NCBI RefSeq assembly: GCF_003129965.1
Contig: NZ_NRCJ01000012.1
Span: forward strand, 34,889-98,888
DNA length: 64,000 bases
Reading direction: 5' to 3'
Origin: Aggregatibacter kilianii
GTDB lineage: Bacteria; Pseudomonadota; Gammaproteobacteria; Enterobacterales; Pasteurellaceae
Shown here one piece after another: positions 9,617-18,323 of this stretch. A model generated the notes under the pieces. It was not told the origin of the DNA. It did no database searches and saw only the letters and a list, made by a program, of their open reading frames with translations. Position 1 is the first letter of the stretch, and every line of letters starts with the position of its first letter. The position numbers were made by a program, and so were the translations under genes.

Positions 9617-10276
9617 ATGAGCGTTACCAAACAGCAAGTATTAGACGCCTTTCATTTTCGTTGCGCCACGCGCTATTACGATCCCGCCCGCAAAATCAGC
9701 AAAGACGATTTTGACTATATTTTAGAACTTGGACGTTTATCCCCAAGCTCCGTCGGCTCCGAGCCCTGGCAGTTTTTAGTGATTCAAAACCCTGAATTAC
9801 GCCAAGCCTTAAAACCGGTAAGCTGGGGCATGGCAACCCAATTGGACGACGCCAGCCATGTCGTGGTGATTTTAGCCAATAAAAATATGCGTTACGATTC
9901 CGAAGATTTTAGAGAGAACCTAGTGCGTCGCGGCTTAACAGAAGAGCAAATTCAAACTAACATGGCGACTTACCAACGTTTCCAAACGGAACACATAAAT
10001 GTGCTGGAAAACGACCGCACTTTATTCGACTGGGCGAGCAAACAAACCTATATCGCCCTTGCCAACATGATGACCGGCGCCGCGCTGATCGGCATCGACA
10101 GCTGCCCGATTGAAGGTTTTAACTATGCGGAAGTGAACCGCATTCTGGCGCAAACCGGCGCTTATGATGCGGAAAAATATGCGGTTTCCGTGGCAGCAAC
10201 GTTCGGCTATCGCGCCAAAGACATTCGCCCGAAAGCCCGCAAACCGCTCAACGAAATTGTTCATTGGATCGAATAA
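9617..10276 (+). CDS. Oxygen-insensitive NAD(P)H nitroreductase family (NfsB-like)
   Basis: A 219-residue flavoprotein of the NfsB/FRase group. FMN-contact regions are visible: FRCATRYYDPARK near residue 14, LGRLSPSSVGSEPWQFLVIQ near 38-57, and SCPIEGFN near 158-165. Such homodimers use NAD(P)H to reduce nitroaromatics, quinones or flavins. The start has AAGGAG at 9605-9610, 6 nt before ATG. It stands alone between yggU and the sulfatase-fold gene. NfsB, YfkO and flavin reductase activities cannot be told apart here, so no symbol is given. Confidence 0.85.
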   Translation: MSVTKQQVLDAFHFRCATRYYDPARKISKDDFDYILELGRLSPSSVGSEPWQFLVIQNPELRQALKPVSWGMATQLDDASHVVVILANKNMRYDSEDFRENLVRRGLTEEQIQTNMATYQRFQTEHINVLENDRTLFDWASKQTYIALANMMTGAALIGIDSCPIEGFNYAEVNRILAQTGAYDAEKYAVSVAATFGYRAKDIRPKARKPLNEIVHWIE

Positions 10277-10340
10277 CTTATTATGAGTCCGTTCTGCGTG
10301 AATCGCGCATGAGCGGATTTATTCCATTTGGAGACTTGGA

Positions 10341-12314
10341 ATGTCACGTCAACTTTTTAAAACGGCAAAACCCCGTTCTTTGCTGTACCCGATTTTTTTC
10401 TTTTGTATTCTTAACCTCATCGTTTTCACCTTGTCCCGCCTAGGCTTGTCTTTGTGGCAATGGGATCGCGTCAATGCGGTTCACGGCTGGGGGCAACTGT
10501 TTTTACAAGGCTTACGCATGGACGTGGTGTCTTTGTGTTACCTGTTCGGTGTGCCGGCGTTATTGAGCGTATTGCTTTATCATGACAACGCCTTAGGACG
10601 CATTTGGAAAGGCATTTTGCGCGTCTGGCTAACTGTCGGCAGCGTGTTCATTGTGTTTATGGAACTTGCCACACCTGCGTTCATCGATACCTACGATTAC
10701 CGCCCGAATCGCCTGTTCATCGAATATTTGATTTATCCGAAAGAAGTGTTCTCCATGCTGATGGAAGGGCATTTAAGTGCGGTCATTTTGAGCCTTGTTT
10801 TCACGATAATTGCTGCCGTGGTTTATTGGAAACTTGCCGGTCGCGCCGTGCGTGACGTGCAACCGATGAGCTGGAAATGGCGCCCGTTAGTAGCGTTATT
10901 GGTGATCGCCTTGAGCTTTATCGGCGCACGTTCCAGCTTTCAGCATCGCGGTATTAACCCGGCAATGGTGGCGTTTTCCTCCGATGCCATGGTCAATTCC
11001 TTGGTGTTGAATTCGGGCTATTCCGTGCTTTATGCGGCGCAACAATTTAAAGACGAAGGCACCTCTTCAGAAGCCTACGGCAAAATGGAGACGGCGGAAA
11101 TGCTGGAAATTGTGAAGAACAGCGGCAGTCGTCCGGCGGAAGCGTATATTTCCGAGGAATTCCCGACGTTGACCCGTAACCAAGCCAGTTACCAAGGCAA
11201 ACCGAAAAATATCGTGATTATTCTGGAAGAAAGTTTCGGCGCGCAATTTATCGGCTCTTTGGGCGGTTTGCCGTTGTCGCCGGAGTTCGACAAACTGGCG
11301 CAGCAAGGTTGGTTGTTTGATAACTTATACGCCACGGGCACCCGCTCTGTGCGCGGTATTGAAGCGGTCACCGCAGGCTTCACGCCGACGCCTGCCCGCG
11401 CCGTGGTGAAACTTAACAACAGCCAAAGCGGTTTCTTCACCTTAGCGCAATTATTAAGCCAACGAGGCTATGACACATCCTTCATTTACGGTGGGGAAAA
11501 GCATTTCGATAACATGGCGGGCTTTTTCTACGGCAACGGCTTCAAACGCATTATCGACCAAATGGATTATCAAAATCCGACCTTTACCGGCACTTGGGGC
11601 GTGAGCGACGAAGACCTGTTCACCAAAGCCAACGACACCTTCACGCAGTTACACAAAGAAGGTAAGCCGTTCTTCAGTCTCGTGTTCAGCTCCAGCAACC
11701 ACGATCCGTTTGAGTTCCCGGACGGCAAAATCGACCTTTACGAACAACCGAAAGCCACCCGTAATAATGCGGCGAAATACGCCGATTACGCCATCGGGCA
11801 TTTCTTCAAACTGGCAAAGGCATCGAATTATTGGAAAGACACCATTTTCTTGGTGATCGCCGACCATGATTCCCGTGTTGCCGGCGCCAGCCTCATGCCG
11901 ATTAAGCATTTCCACATTCCGGCGTTGATTTTGGGCGAGGGCATCGAGCCGCGCCGCGATAACCGTTTGGTCAGTCAATTTGATATGCCGACCACCTTGC
12001 TTTCCTTGGCGGGCATCAGCGGCGATTACCCGATGATCGGCTACGATCTTACCAAACCGAACGATCCGAACCGCGCCATCATGCAATACGACCAAGTGCA
12101 GGCACTCATGCGCGGCAAGGATGTGGTGATTCAATTCCCGAAAGTGGGGGCGAAAACCTATCGCTACGATAAAGCCACCGAAACCTTAACGGAAGCGGAA
12201 GTGCCGCAAAGCATGGTGAAAGAAGCCTTGGCGCACGCGCTGTTGGGCAGTTACTTGTATAAGCACCGTTTATACACCACGCCGGAAATTAAACAGGCGG
12301 AAGGAAAACGCTAA
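10341..12314 (+). CDS. LTA-synthase-like membrane sulfatase-fold enzyme (phosphoglycerol/phosphoethanolamine-transferase type)
   Basis: A 657-residue inner-membrane protein with about five N-terminal helices (residues about 15-200) and a periplasmic alkaline-phosphatase/sulfatase-fold domain. Metal and nucleophile sites fit the LtaS/OpgB family: ILEESFG (Glu about 295), ATGTRSVRGIEA (likely Thr nucleophile about 333) and ADHDSR (Asp-His about 510). In Gram-negatives such enzymes move a phosphoglycerol or phosphoethanolamine head group onto glucans or lipid A; the acceptor is unknown. A strong terminator follows at 12398. It is not the EptA/LpxT type, judged by helix pattern and motif spacing. 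Confidence 0.82.
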   Translation: MSRQLFKTAKPRSLLYPIFFFCILNLIVFTLSRLGLSLWQWDRVNAVHGWGQLFLQGLRMDVVSLCYLFGVPALLSVLLYHDNALGRIWKGILRVWLTVGSVFIVFMELATPAFIDTYDYRPNRLFIEYLIYPKEVFSMLMEGHLSAVILSLVFTIIAAVVYWKLAGRAVRDVQPMSWKWRPLVALLVIALSFIGARSSFQHRGINPAMVAFSSDAMVNSLVLNSGYSVLYAAQQFKDEGTSSEAYGKMETAEMLEIVKNSGSRPAEAYISEEFPTLTRNQASYQGKPKNIVIILEESFGAQFIGSLGGLPLSPEFDKLAQQGWLFDNLYATGTRSVRGIEAVTAGFTPTPARAVVKLNNSQSGFFTLAQLLSQRGYDTSFIYGGEKHFDNMAGFFYGNGFKRIIDQMDYQNPTFTGTWGVSDEDLFTKANDTFTQLHKEGKPFFSLVFSSSNHDPFEFPDGKIDLYEQPKATRNNAAKYADYAIGHFFKLAKASNYWKDTIFLVIADHDSRVAGASLMPIKHFHIPALILGEGIEPRRDNRLVSQFDMPTTLLSLAGISGDYPMIGYDLTKPNDPNRAIMQYDQVQALMRGKDVVIQFPKVGAKTYRYDKATETLTEAEVPQSMVKEALAHALLGSYLYKHRLYTTPEIKQAEGKR

Positions 12315-12397
12315 TTTTGCGATGAAAAGTGCGGTCGAAATTCGCGATGGATTTTGAATTGCTGTGGGTAATAAATTACCCATGGTTACGCATGGTT

Positions 12398-12418
12398 CAG
12401 CCCCTTTGGGGCTGTTTT
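12398..12418 (+). terminator. Rho-independent terminator
   Basis: CAGCCCC-TTT-GGGGCTG followed by TTTTAA: a G+C-rich 7-bp stem with a T-tract, between the convergent sulfatase-fold gene and pgeF. Confidence 0.8.
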
Positions 12419-12484
12419 AAATTCCCCAAGGTTGAATGATGACTTTAACTTAGGCTAATTCATCACCTAGATCAAAATGAGGAT

Positions 12485-13222
12485 TTACCCCTCAATCCAA
12501 ATCACCGACGCCATTCTTCCCGTGGCGTTATCCCGCCGATAAGAAAAGAATTTGTCTGCCTCAAGGTAAGTGCAGTGTTCGCCGCCGCTGATTTGGGTGA
12601 TGCCAAGGGCGTTGAGGCGTTGGGTTGCGATTTGATATAAATTGCCGAGGAATTTGCCGTCGGCGGTGGGATCGGCAACGAATGCCGCTTTGGCTTGTGC
12701 ATCCCAAGCGGCGAATTGGTCGATGACCTCTTGTCCCACCTGAAATGCGGTCGGTCCGATAGCAGGCCCGAACCAAGCGAGAATGTGCTCGCGCGGGCAT
12801 TGAAATTTGGCGACGGTTTGTTCTAACACGCCATCACATAATCCGCGCCAACCGGCGTGGGCGGCGGCGACTTCCGTGCCTTCTCGGTTGGTGAATAGCA
12901 CAGGCAGACAATCGGCGGTCATGACCAGACAGACTTGGTTCGGTTGGTCGGTGTAAACCGCGTCGGCGTTAACATCTTCGCCGTGATAAGGCAAGGTCAG
13001 CACCTTGGTGCTATGAATTTGATTTAAGAACAGCGGCATTTGCGGCAGATGGAATTTTTCCACCAATAAAGTGCGGTTGGTTTTCACGGCGTTTTTATCA
13101 TCGCCCACATGATCGCCCAAGTTGAAGCTGTCATAAGGCGCAAGGCTGACGCCGCCATGGCGCAGAGTAGTGAACGCCCGTACGTTTTGCGGCGCGTTCC
13201 AGTTCGGTTTGATCGCTTGCAT
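12485..13222 (-). CDS. pgeF: Peptidoglycan editing factor PgeF (YfiH, multicopper-oxidase/laccase-domain family)
   Basis: A 245-residue DUF152 protein with the conserved TADCLPVLFTNREG, AAHAGWRGL and GPAIGPTAFQVGQEV blocks that carry the Cys/His metal-site residues. In E. coli YfiH/PgeF removes L-Ser wrongly incorporated in place of L-Ala in peptidoglycan precursors; older annotations call it polyphenol oxidase. ATG 13222 is one base from the rluD stop (TAAtATG), so the two genes are translationally coupled, the usual rluD-pgeF arrangement. An in-frame extension to 13255 overlaps rluD and is not homologous. Confidence 0.92.
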   Translation of the reverse strand: MQAIKPNWNAPQNVRAFTTLRHGGVSLAPYDSFNLGDHVGDDKNAVKTNRTLLVEKFHLPQMPLFLNQIHSTKVLTLPYHGEDVNADAVYTDQPNQVCLVMTADCLPVLFTNREGTEVAAAHAGWRGLCDGVLEQTVAKFQCPREHILAWFGPAIGPTAFQVGQEVIDQFAAWDAQAKAAFVADPTADGKFLGNLYQIATQRLNALGITQISGGEHCTYLEADKFFSYRRDNATGRMASVIWIEG

Positions 13223-13223
13223 A

Positions 13224-14198
13224 TTAATAGTCCAGTTCGTCTTTGTGTAGCACATAATCCGCTTTCAGGGCGGTGATTAATTCCACAAAATCTTCCGGCA
13301 ACGGCGCGTACCATTCCATCATTTCACCGCTGATAGGGTGTTGCAAGCGCAACATGACAGCGTGCAAGGCTTGGCGTTTGAAATTGCGTAGGACATTCAT
13401 CAATTCTTCGCCGGCATTTTTCGGTGGGCGAGGACGACCGCCGTAGGTTTGATCGCCGAGCAATGGATGGGCGATATGCGCCATGTGCACGCGGATTTGG
13501 TGGGTGCGCCCGGTTTCTAAGCGTAAGCGCAGGCGGGTGTAATCGCGGAAGCGCTCCATAATGCGATAGTGCGTCACTGCAGGTTTGCCCATAGGGTGCA
13601 CCGCCATGTGGGTGCGTTTGGTGGGGTGCCGCGCCATGGGTTCGTCCACCGTACCGCCTTTGGTCATAATGCCACAGGCGACGGCTTCGTATTCGCGGGT
13701 GATTTTGCGTTTTTGCAGGTCGCGTACCAATTGGGTTTGCGCAGGAATGGTTTTCGCCACGACCATCAAGCCTGTGGTGTCTTTGTCCAAGCGGTGAACA
13801 ATGCCGGCACGGGGCACTTCGGCGATAGGCGGATAGTGATATAACAAGGCGTTCAGCACCGTGCCGCTCGGATTGCCGGCACCGGGGTGCACCACCAGAT
13901 CTTTCGGTTTATTGATGACGAGAATATCGTCGTCTTCATAGACGATATTGAGCGGAATATTTTCCGGCTCAAAGCGGGTTTCGTCTTCGATTTCCACGGT
14001 GATTTCGATATGTTCGTCACCGTAAACTTTGCTACGCGGCACATTTTGCACTGAGCCGTTGACCAGCACCAGATCGTCCTCAATCCACGTCTTTAAGCGG
14101 GAGCGGGAGTAGTCGGGGAACAATTCCGCCAGGGTTTGGTCTAACCGTTGTCCCATTTGTTGCGGTTGCACGGTTGCCGAGAGTGTGATTTGTGCCAT
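13224..14198 (-). CDS. rluD: 23S rRNA pseudouridine synthase D
   Basis: A 324-residue RluA-family synthase. An N-terminal S4 RNA-binding domain (RLDQTLAELFPDYSRSRLKTWI, about 18-40) is followed by the catalytic domain with HRLDKDTTGLMVVAKT (catalytic Asp about residue 138) and ETGRTHQIRVHMAHIAHPLLGD. RluD modifies U1911, U1915 and U1917 in helix 69 of 23S rRNA. It is divergent from bamD, the standard gammaproteobacterial arrangement, and co-transcribed with pgeF. Confidence 0.95.
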   Translation of the reverse strand: MAQITLSATVQPQQMGQRLDQTLAELFPDYSRSRLKTWIEDDLVLVNGSVQNVPRSKVYGDEHIEITVEIEDETRFEPENIPLNIVYEDDDILVINKPKDLVVHPGAGNPSGTVLNALLYHYPPIAEVPRAGIVHRLDKDTTGLMVVAKTIPAQTQLVRDLQKRKITREYEAVACGIMTKGGTVDEPMARHPTKRTHMAVHPMGKPAVTHYRIMERFRDYTRLRLRLETGRTHQIRVHMAHIAHPLLGDQTYGGRPRPPKNAGEELMNVLRNFKRQALHAVMLRLQHPISGEMMEWYAPLPEDFVELITALKADYVLHKDELDY

Positions 14199-14222
14199 AA
14201 ATAAAAAATCCGTTAATCAAGT

Positions 14223-14250
14223 TTGCTTATTTAGCAATGTTCTATACAAT
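14223..14250 (+). promoter_or_regulatory. Sigma-70-type promoter for bamD
   Basis: TTGCTT (14223-14228) and TACAAT (14245-14250) are separated by 16 nt, with the bamD start 55 nt further on. It sits in the 106-bp gap between divergent rluD and bamD. Confidence 0.5.
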
Positions 14251-14304
14251 ATCGGGCAATTGTAACCCATTTATCATTTTTCGTAAAAATAAGGATTCTA
14301 TTCA

Positions 14305-15093
14305 ATGCGTAAACTTAAATCCTTTGCATTACTGACCGCGATGGCGTTGGCGGTGACAGCATGTTCAAGCTCTAAACAAGATGTGGAACAGGCGCCGGAG
14401 CAAACCTTATACAGCACCGGTCAAACCTATTTACAGGACGGCGATTATTCTCAGGCGATTCGTTATTTTAATGCGGTGAACAACCGCTTCCCGGGCAGTT
14501 CTTACGGCGAGCAAGTGCAACTGAATTTAATTTACGCGTATTATAAATCCCAAGATTATAGCGAAACCTTGCTGACTATCGACCGTTTCATTCAACGTTA
14601 TCCGAACAGCAGCCATTTGGATTATGCCCTTTATATGGCAGGTTTAACCAATTCCGCGTTGGGGGATAACTTCTTCCAAGATTTCTTTGGCGTGGATCGC
14701 GCCACCCGTGAAAATACCTCCATTAAAACCGCTTTTGCCAACTTCCAGAATTTGGTCAATCACTTCCCGAACAGCCCTTATACGCCGGATGCCTTGGCGC
14801 GTATGACTTATATCAAAGCCAGCCTTGCCCGTCATGAATTAGACATCGCCAAGTTCTATTTCAAACGGGATGCTTATGTGGCGACGGCAAACCGTGTGGT
14901 GTCGATGTTGAAATTGTATCCGGACACGCAAGCGACCTTGGATGCGCTACCGCTGATGAAAGAATCTTATGAAAAGATGAATTTGAAGCACTTGGCGGAT
15001 CAAACGGCGAAAATCATTGCGGCAAACGAAGGCAAGAAATTTGACGAGCCGGAAAAACCGAAAGAGCCGGAACTTCAAGCACCGCAGCAATAA
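14305..15093 (+). CDS. bamD: Outer membrane assembly lipoprotein BamD (ComL)
   Basis: A 262-residue lipoprotein: signal peptide MRKLKSFALLTAMALAVTAC with lipobox VTAC and mature Cys20. TPR units follow (ALYSTGQTYLQDGDYSQAI-type helical pairs across residues about 35-235). BamD is the essential lipoprotein partner of BamA in the beta-barrel assembly machine at the periplasmic face of the outer membrane; Pasteurellaceae and Neisseria annotations also call it ComL. Ribosome site AAGGA at 14291-14295. A strong terminator follows immediately. Confidence 0.95.
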   Translation: MRKLKSFALLTAMALAVTACSSSKQDVEQAPEQTLYSTGQTYLQDGDYSQAIRYFNAVNNRFPGSSYGEQVQLNLIYAYYKSQDYSETLLTIDRFIQRYPNSSHLDYALYMAGLTNSALGDNFFQDFFGVDRATRENTSIKTAFANFQNLVNHFPNSPYTPDALARMTYIKASLARHELDIAKFYFKRDAYVATANRVVSMLKLYPDTQATLDALPLMKESYEKMNLKHLADQTAKIIAANEGKKFDEPEKPKEPELQAPQQ

Positions 15094-15096
15094 ACA

Positions 15097-15124
15097 AAAA
15101 ACCTCCGAAAATTCGGAGGTTTTC
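15097..15124. terminator. Bidirectional terminator between bamD and ygfA
   Basis: AAAACCTCCGAA and TTCGGAGGTTTT form a near-perfect stem with A's on one side and T's on the other, able to end both convergent transcripts. Confidence 0.88.
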
Positions 15125-15127
15125 TTT

Positions 15128-15712
15128 TTAGCCCGCCAAAATTCGATCTAGCGGAATATCCCAACTTTCCGTGGGCAGCGCGTCAACCTGCTGACATTGA
15201 TGCGCCAAGCCGACCGTAATGAAATGCTGTTGTCGTTGATGTTGCAACGTCCGATCATAAAACCCGCCACCCATGCCGAGGCGATTGCCTTGTTTATCAA
15301 ACGCCACTAACGGCGTAAAAATCATATCTAATTGTTCGATAGGCAACACATTTTGCAAGTTTAAGTGCGGTTCCAAAATGCCGAATTTATTGGGCTTCAT
15401 CGGTGTGTTCGGCAAATAACGTAAAAAGAGTAAATGTCCGCGACAAAAAGGATGCAACACCGGCAAATAAACCTGTTTTCCCTGTTGCCATAAGCATTCA
15501 ATCAGCGGTTGGGTGGAAATTTCGCCGTCGAAGGCAAGATAGAGCGCGATGTTTTTCGCATGACGTCGTTCAATTAAATTTAAAGCCTGTTCGGTAATAT
15601 GTTGCGCGGCTTGTTGCTGTTGAAGTGCGGTCAGTTTTCGGCGCGTTTTTCGTATTTGCTGACGAAGCTGTTGGCGAATGGCGGCGGTTGTGGGAAGTGG
15701 TTGCATAGACAT
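15128..15712 (-). CDS. ygfA: 5-formyltetrahydrofolate cyclo-ligase
   Basis: A 194-residue 5-FTHF cyclo-ligase (MTHFS). The folate/ATP motif GMGGGFYDRTL (about residues 150-160) and the N-terminal basic helix RQQLRQQIRKTRRKLTALQ are present. It converts 5-formyl-THF to 5,10-methenyl-THF using ATP. As in E. coli it lies just downstream of the 6S RNA gene and is very likely co-transcribed with it. ATG 15712 is used; a second ATG two codons in is possible. Confidence 0.93.
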   Translation of the reverse strand: MSMQPLPTTAAIRQQLRQQIRKTRRKLTALQQQQAAQHITEQALNLIERRHAKNIALYLAFDGEISTQPLIECLWQQGKQVYLPVLHPFCRGHLLFLRYLPNTPMKPNKFGILEPHLNLQNVLPIEQLDMIFTPLVAFDKQGNRLGMGGGFYDRTLQHQRQQHFITVGLAHQCQQVDALPTESWDIPLDRILAG

Positions 15713-15719
15713 TGTTTTG

Positions 15720-15901
15720 GAGGCCCCGAGGTGCCGTTGCGGGTGGTCGGTCCTTGAACCCTACGGTTCAAGGGAATTAGTTGAAATCATTTTTAGGCTT
15801 CTTAGTCGAGCTAAGCCTGCACACCAATGACAGGAAACCAATTCATAAGATTAAAAGTATCGGCTCAGGGACGTAACCCACTGGCGAACACCTCAGGAAA
15901 T
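15720..15901 (-). ncRNA. ssrS: 6S RNA
   Basis: Read on the minus strand this interval begins ATTTCCTGAGGTGTTCGCC and ends near GGCACCTCGGGG, whose CCTGAGGTG and CACCTCGGG form the 9-bp closing stem. Internal blocks match the E. coli 6S pattern: CCCTGAGCCGATA in the 5' arm, AGAAGCCTAAAA, and CCTTGAACCGTAGGGTTCAAGG as the 3' hairpin. Length (about 182 nt) and placement between zapA and ygfA are the classic arrangement. 6S RNA mimics an open promoter and sequesters sigma-70 RNA polymerase in stationary phase. Ends are estimated to within a few bases. Confidence 0.93.
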
Positions 15902-15996
15902 TCTTTTGCTTAATACTACTCGAAATTAGGTTTGATGACTAGCACAAATTCTTTTTCTCAGAATACTTTTAGTTATCTGAAATGACGGCGAAATTA

Positions 15997-16302
15997 TCAG
16001 GAATTGAACTTCGGTGCGCCGATATTTTCAAGGGAATGATCCAACGGACGCAGGATTTTATTTTTTAACACGTCTTCAATTAAATGGGTTTTCTTCTGCT
16101 CCTGCATCAGTTCAAAACTTAAATTCAGCGCAACGATGGAAAGGACTTTGTCAACCTGCAAAATACCGGTGCGTTCTTTCATCTCCGATACGCGTTGATC
16201 CAATTCTCGGGCGGCGCTGCGTAAGGCTTCATGTTGTTCTTCCGGACAATTTAAACGTAATAACTGCCCCAATACAGGGATTTCAATACTTTTCGATGAC
16301 AT
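15997..16302 (-). CDS. zapA: Cell division protein ZapA
   Basis: A 101-residue protein with the ZapA pattern: [19 protein letters not shown], then [34 protein letters not shown] and a C-terminal helical coil. ZapA tetramers cross-link FtsZ filaments at the Z-ring. ATG 16302 with GGGG upstream is preferred over a TTG four codons earlier. Divergent from ygfB and upstream of the 6S RNA gene, as in E. coli. Confidence 0.92.
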   Translation of the reverse strand: MSSKSIEIPVLGQLLRLNCPEEQHEALRSAARELDQRVSEMKERTGILQVDKVLSIVALNLSFELMQEQKKTHLIEDVLKNKILRPLDHSLENIGAPKFNS

Positions 16303-16432
16303 TTTTAGCCCCAAATTCCTTAACCAAAATTGCGCGTATTATGCCACAGGCAGGAAAACTTGCCAATTTCAAAACTGGTTGGCTGAGGTGAAGAGTGATA
16401 AACTAAAGGCAATTTCAATAAGGATAATTTCA

Positions 16433-16984
16433 ATGACAACAATTTCTTATCAAAACCTGAGTCAACAACTCCGCCAAGCCTCCATTCCGCTTTCTGCCGC
16501 CGAATTACACGGCTTTTTGAGCGGTTTAATTTGCGGCGGTATTCAGGATCAAAGCTGGCAGCCGTTACTCTATCAATTTACTAACGATAATCACGCCTAT
16601 CCCACCGCACTTTTGCAGCAAATTAGCGACATTTATCAGCAAATTCACCGCCAATTAGCCGACAATGAAAGTTTTGAGTTTGAGCTTTGCCTGCCGGATA
16701 CGGAAAATGTCTTTGAGCAGGCGGACGGTTTGGCGGAATGGTCGAACCACTTTTTGCTCGGGCTTGGGTTGGCGCAACCGCATCTGGATAAAGAAAAAGG
16801 CGATATCGGCGAAGCGGTGGACGATTTACATGACATTTGTCAGCTTGGCTATGACGAGGAAGAGGACGACCCGGAAGAGCTAGCGCAGGCGGTGGAGGAA
16901 ATCGTGGAATATGTGCGCACCATCGCCACCTTATTTTTCGCCCATTTCCATCCGGCGGAAGAAAAACAACCGACATTACATTAA
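16433..16984 (+). CDS. ygfB: UPF0149/YgfB-family protein
   Basis: A 183-residue all-helical acidic protein of the UPF0149 (YecA/YgfB) family. The N-terminal [16 protein letters not shown] motif (about residues 20-35) and acidic [17 protein letters not shown] stretch are typical. ATG 16433 follows AAGGA at 16420-16424; the longer in-frame extension is not conserved. Function is poorly defined (YgfB acts in regulation in Pseudomonas). It starts the conserved ygfB-pepP-ubiH-ubiI operon. Confidence 0.9.
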   Translation: MTTISYQNLSQQLRQASIPLSAAELHGFLSGLICGGIQDQSWQPLLYQFTNDNHAYPTALLQQISDIYQQIHRQLADNESFEFELCLPDTENVFEQADGLAEWSNHFLLGLGLAQPHLDKEKGDIGEAVDDLHDICQLGYDEEEDDPEELAQAVEEIVEYVRTIATLFFAHFHPAEEKQPTLH

Positions 16985-16997
16985 TTAAGGACAAACT

Positions 16998-18299
16998 ATG
17001 GATCTCGCGTATATGGCGGCGTTGCCGACGGAGGAATTCGCACAACGCCGGGCTAAAGTATTTGAGCAAATGCAGGACGATTCCCTGTTTCTGGTGTTTT
17101 CCGATATTGAACGCCGCCGCAACGACGGCTGCGATTATCCCTTCCGTCAGGACAGCTATTTCTGGTATTTAACCGGTTTTAACGAGCCGAATGCCGCGTT
17201 GTTGTTACGCAAACAGCAGGGCGAGCAACAAGCGATCATCTTTTTACGTCCGTCCGATAAATTGCTGGAAATTTGGAACGGTCGCCGTCTTGGCGTGGAA
17301 AAAGCGCCGCAAACACTGTTGGTGGATAGCGCTTATGCCATGGAAGAATTCGTTGCGCAGTTTAAAAATTTAGCGCAAAAACAGACCGCACTTTATTACG
17401 CACCGAAGCAACAGCCTTGGGGCGATGCCTTGCTGGAGCAAAGTGCGGTGGAATTTTCAAGTGTTTTTAACTGGAAGCACATGCTCGGCGAAATGCGTTT
17501 GTTTAAATCAGCAAATGAAATTGCGCTCATGCAACAAGCAGGACAAATCAGCGCGTTGTCGCACATCAAAGCCATGCAACAAACCCGCCCGAACCGTTTG
17601 GAATATGAAGTGGAAAGCGACATTTTGCATGAGTTTAACCGCTTCGGCGCGCGTTATCCGTCCTATAACAGCATTGTTGCCGGTGGCGAAAACGCCTGCA
17701 TTTTGCATTATTCGGAAAACAATATGCCGTTGCGCGACGGCGATTTGGTGCTCATTGACGCGGGTTGCGAATTTGCCATGTATGCCGGCGATATTACCCG
17801 CACTTTCCCGGTGAACGGTAAATTCACCGAGGCGCAAAGCGCCATTTATGAGATTGTGTTGCAAGCGCAAAAACGCGCCATTGAATTGCTCGTGCCGGGC
17901 AGTTCCATTGCCAAAGTGAATGAGGAAGTGATCCGTATTAAAACCGAAGGCTTGGTGCGTTTGGGCATTCTGAAAGGCGATGTGGATGAATTGATCGAAC
18001 AAAAAGCTTATCGCGAATTTTATATGCACGGCTTGGGGCATTGGCTCGGTCTGGATGTGCACGATGTGGGCGAATACGGCGAGAATCGTAGCCGCACGTT
18101 GGAACCGGGTATGGTGATCACGGTGGAGCCGGGCCTGTATTTATCCGAAGATGCAGACATTCCGGAGCAATACAAAGGCATTGGCATCCGTATTGAAGAT
18201 GATTTGCTGATCACCGAGTACGGCAACAAAAATCTCACCTCCGCCGTGCCGAAAGAAATTGCCGACATCGAAAAACTGATGGCGGACGCACGGGCTTAA
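16998..18299 (+). CDS. pepP: Xaa-Pro aminopeptidase
   Basis: A 433-residue cytoplasmic metallopeptidase (M24B) that removes N-terminal residues before proline. The N-terminal creatinase-like domain precedes a pita-bread catalytic domain whose dinuclear Mn ligands are visible: IDAGCEFAMYAGDITRTF (two Asp), HGLGHWLGLDVHD (His), TVEPGLY (Glu) and GIRIEDD (Glu). Only 13 nt separate it from ygfB, and ubiH follows, which preserves the enterobacterial operon. Confidence 0.95.
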   Translation: MDLAYMAALPTEEFAQRRAKVFEQMQDDSLFLVFSDIERRRNDGCDYPFRQDSYFWYLTGFNEPNAALLLRKQQGEQQAIIFLRPSDKLLEIWNGRRLGVEKAPQTLLVDSAYAMEEFVAQFKNLAQKQTALYYAPKQQPWGDALLEQSAVEFSSVFNWKHMLGEMRLFKSANEIALMQQAGQISALSHIKAMQQTRPNRLEYEVESDILHEFNRFGARYPSYNSIVAGGENACILHYSENNMPLRDGDLVLIDAGCEFAMYAGDITRTFPVNGKFTEAQSAIYEIVLQAQKRAIELLVPGSSIAKVNEEVIRIKTEGLVRLGILKGDVDELIEQKAYREFYMHGLGHWLGLDVHDVGEYGENRSRTLEPGMVITVEPGLYLSEDADIPEQYKGIGIRIEDDLLITEYGNKNLTSAVPKEIADIEKLMADARA

Positions 18300-18323
18300 T
18301 TTATCAGAATGAAGGGGCAGAAG

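Noticed and set aside
17508..18062. 184-codon minus-strand frame opposite pepP
   Set aside because: pepP carries all metal ligands in the sense frame; the antisense frame has no features.
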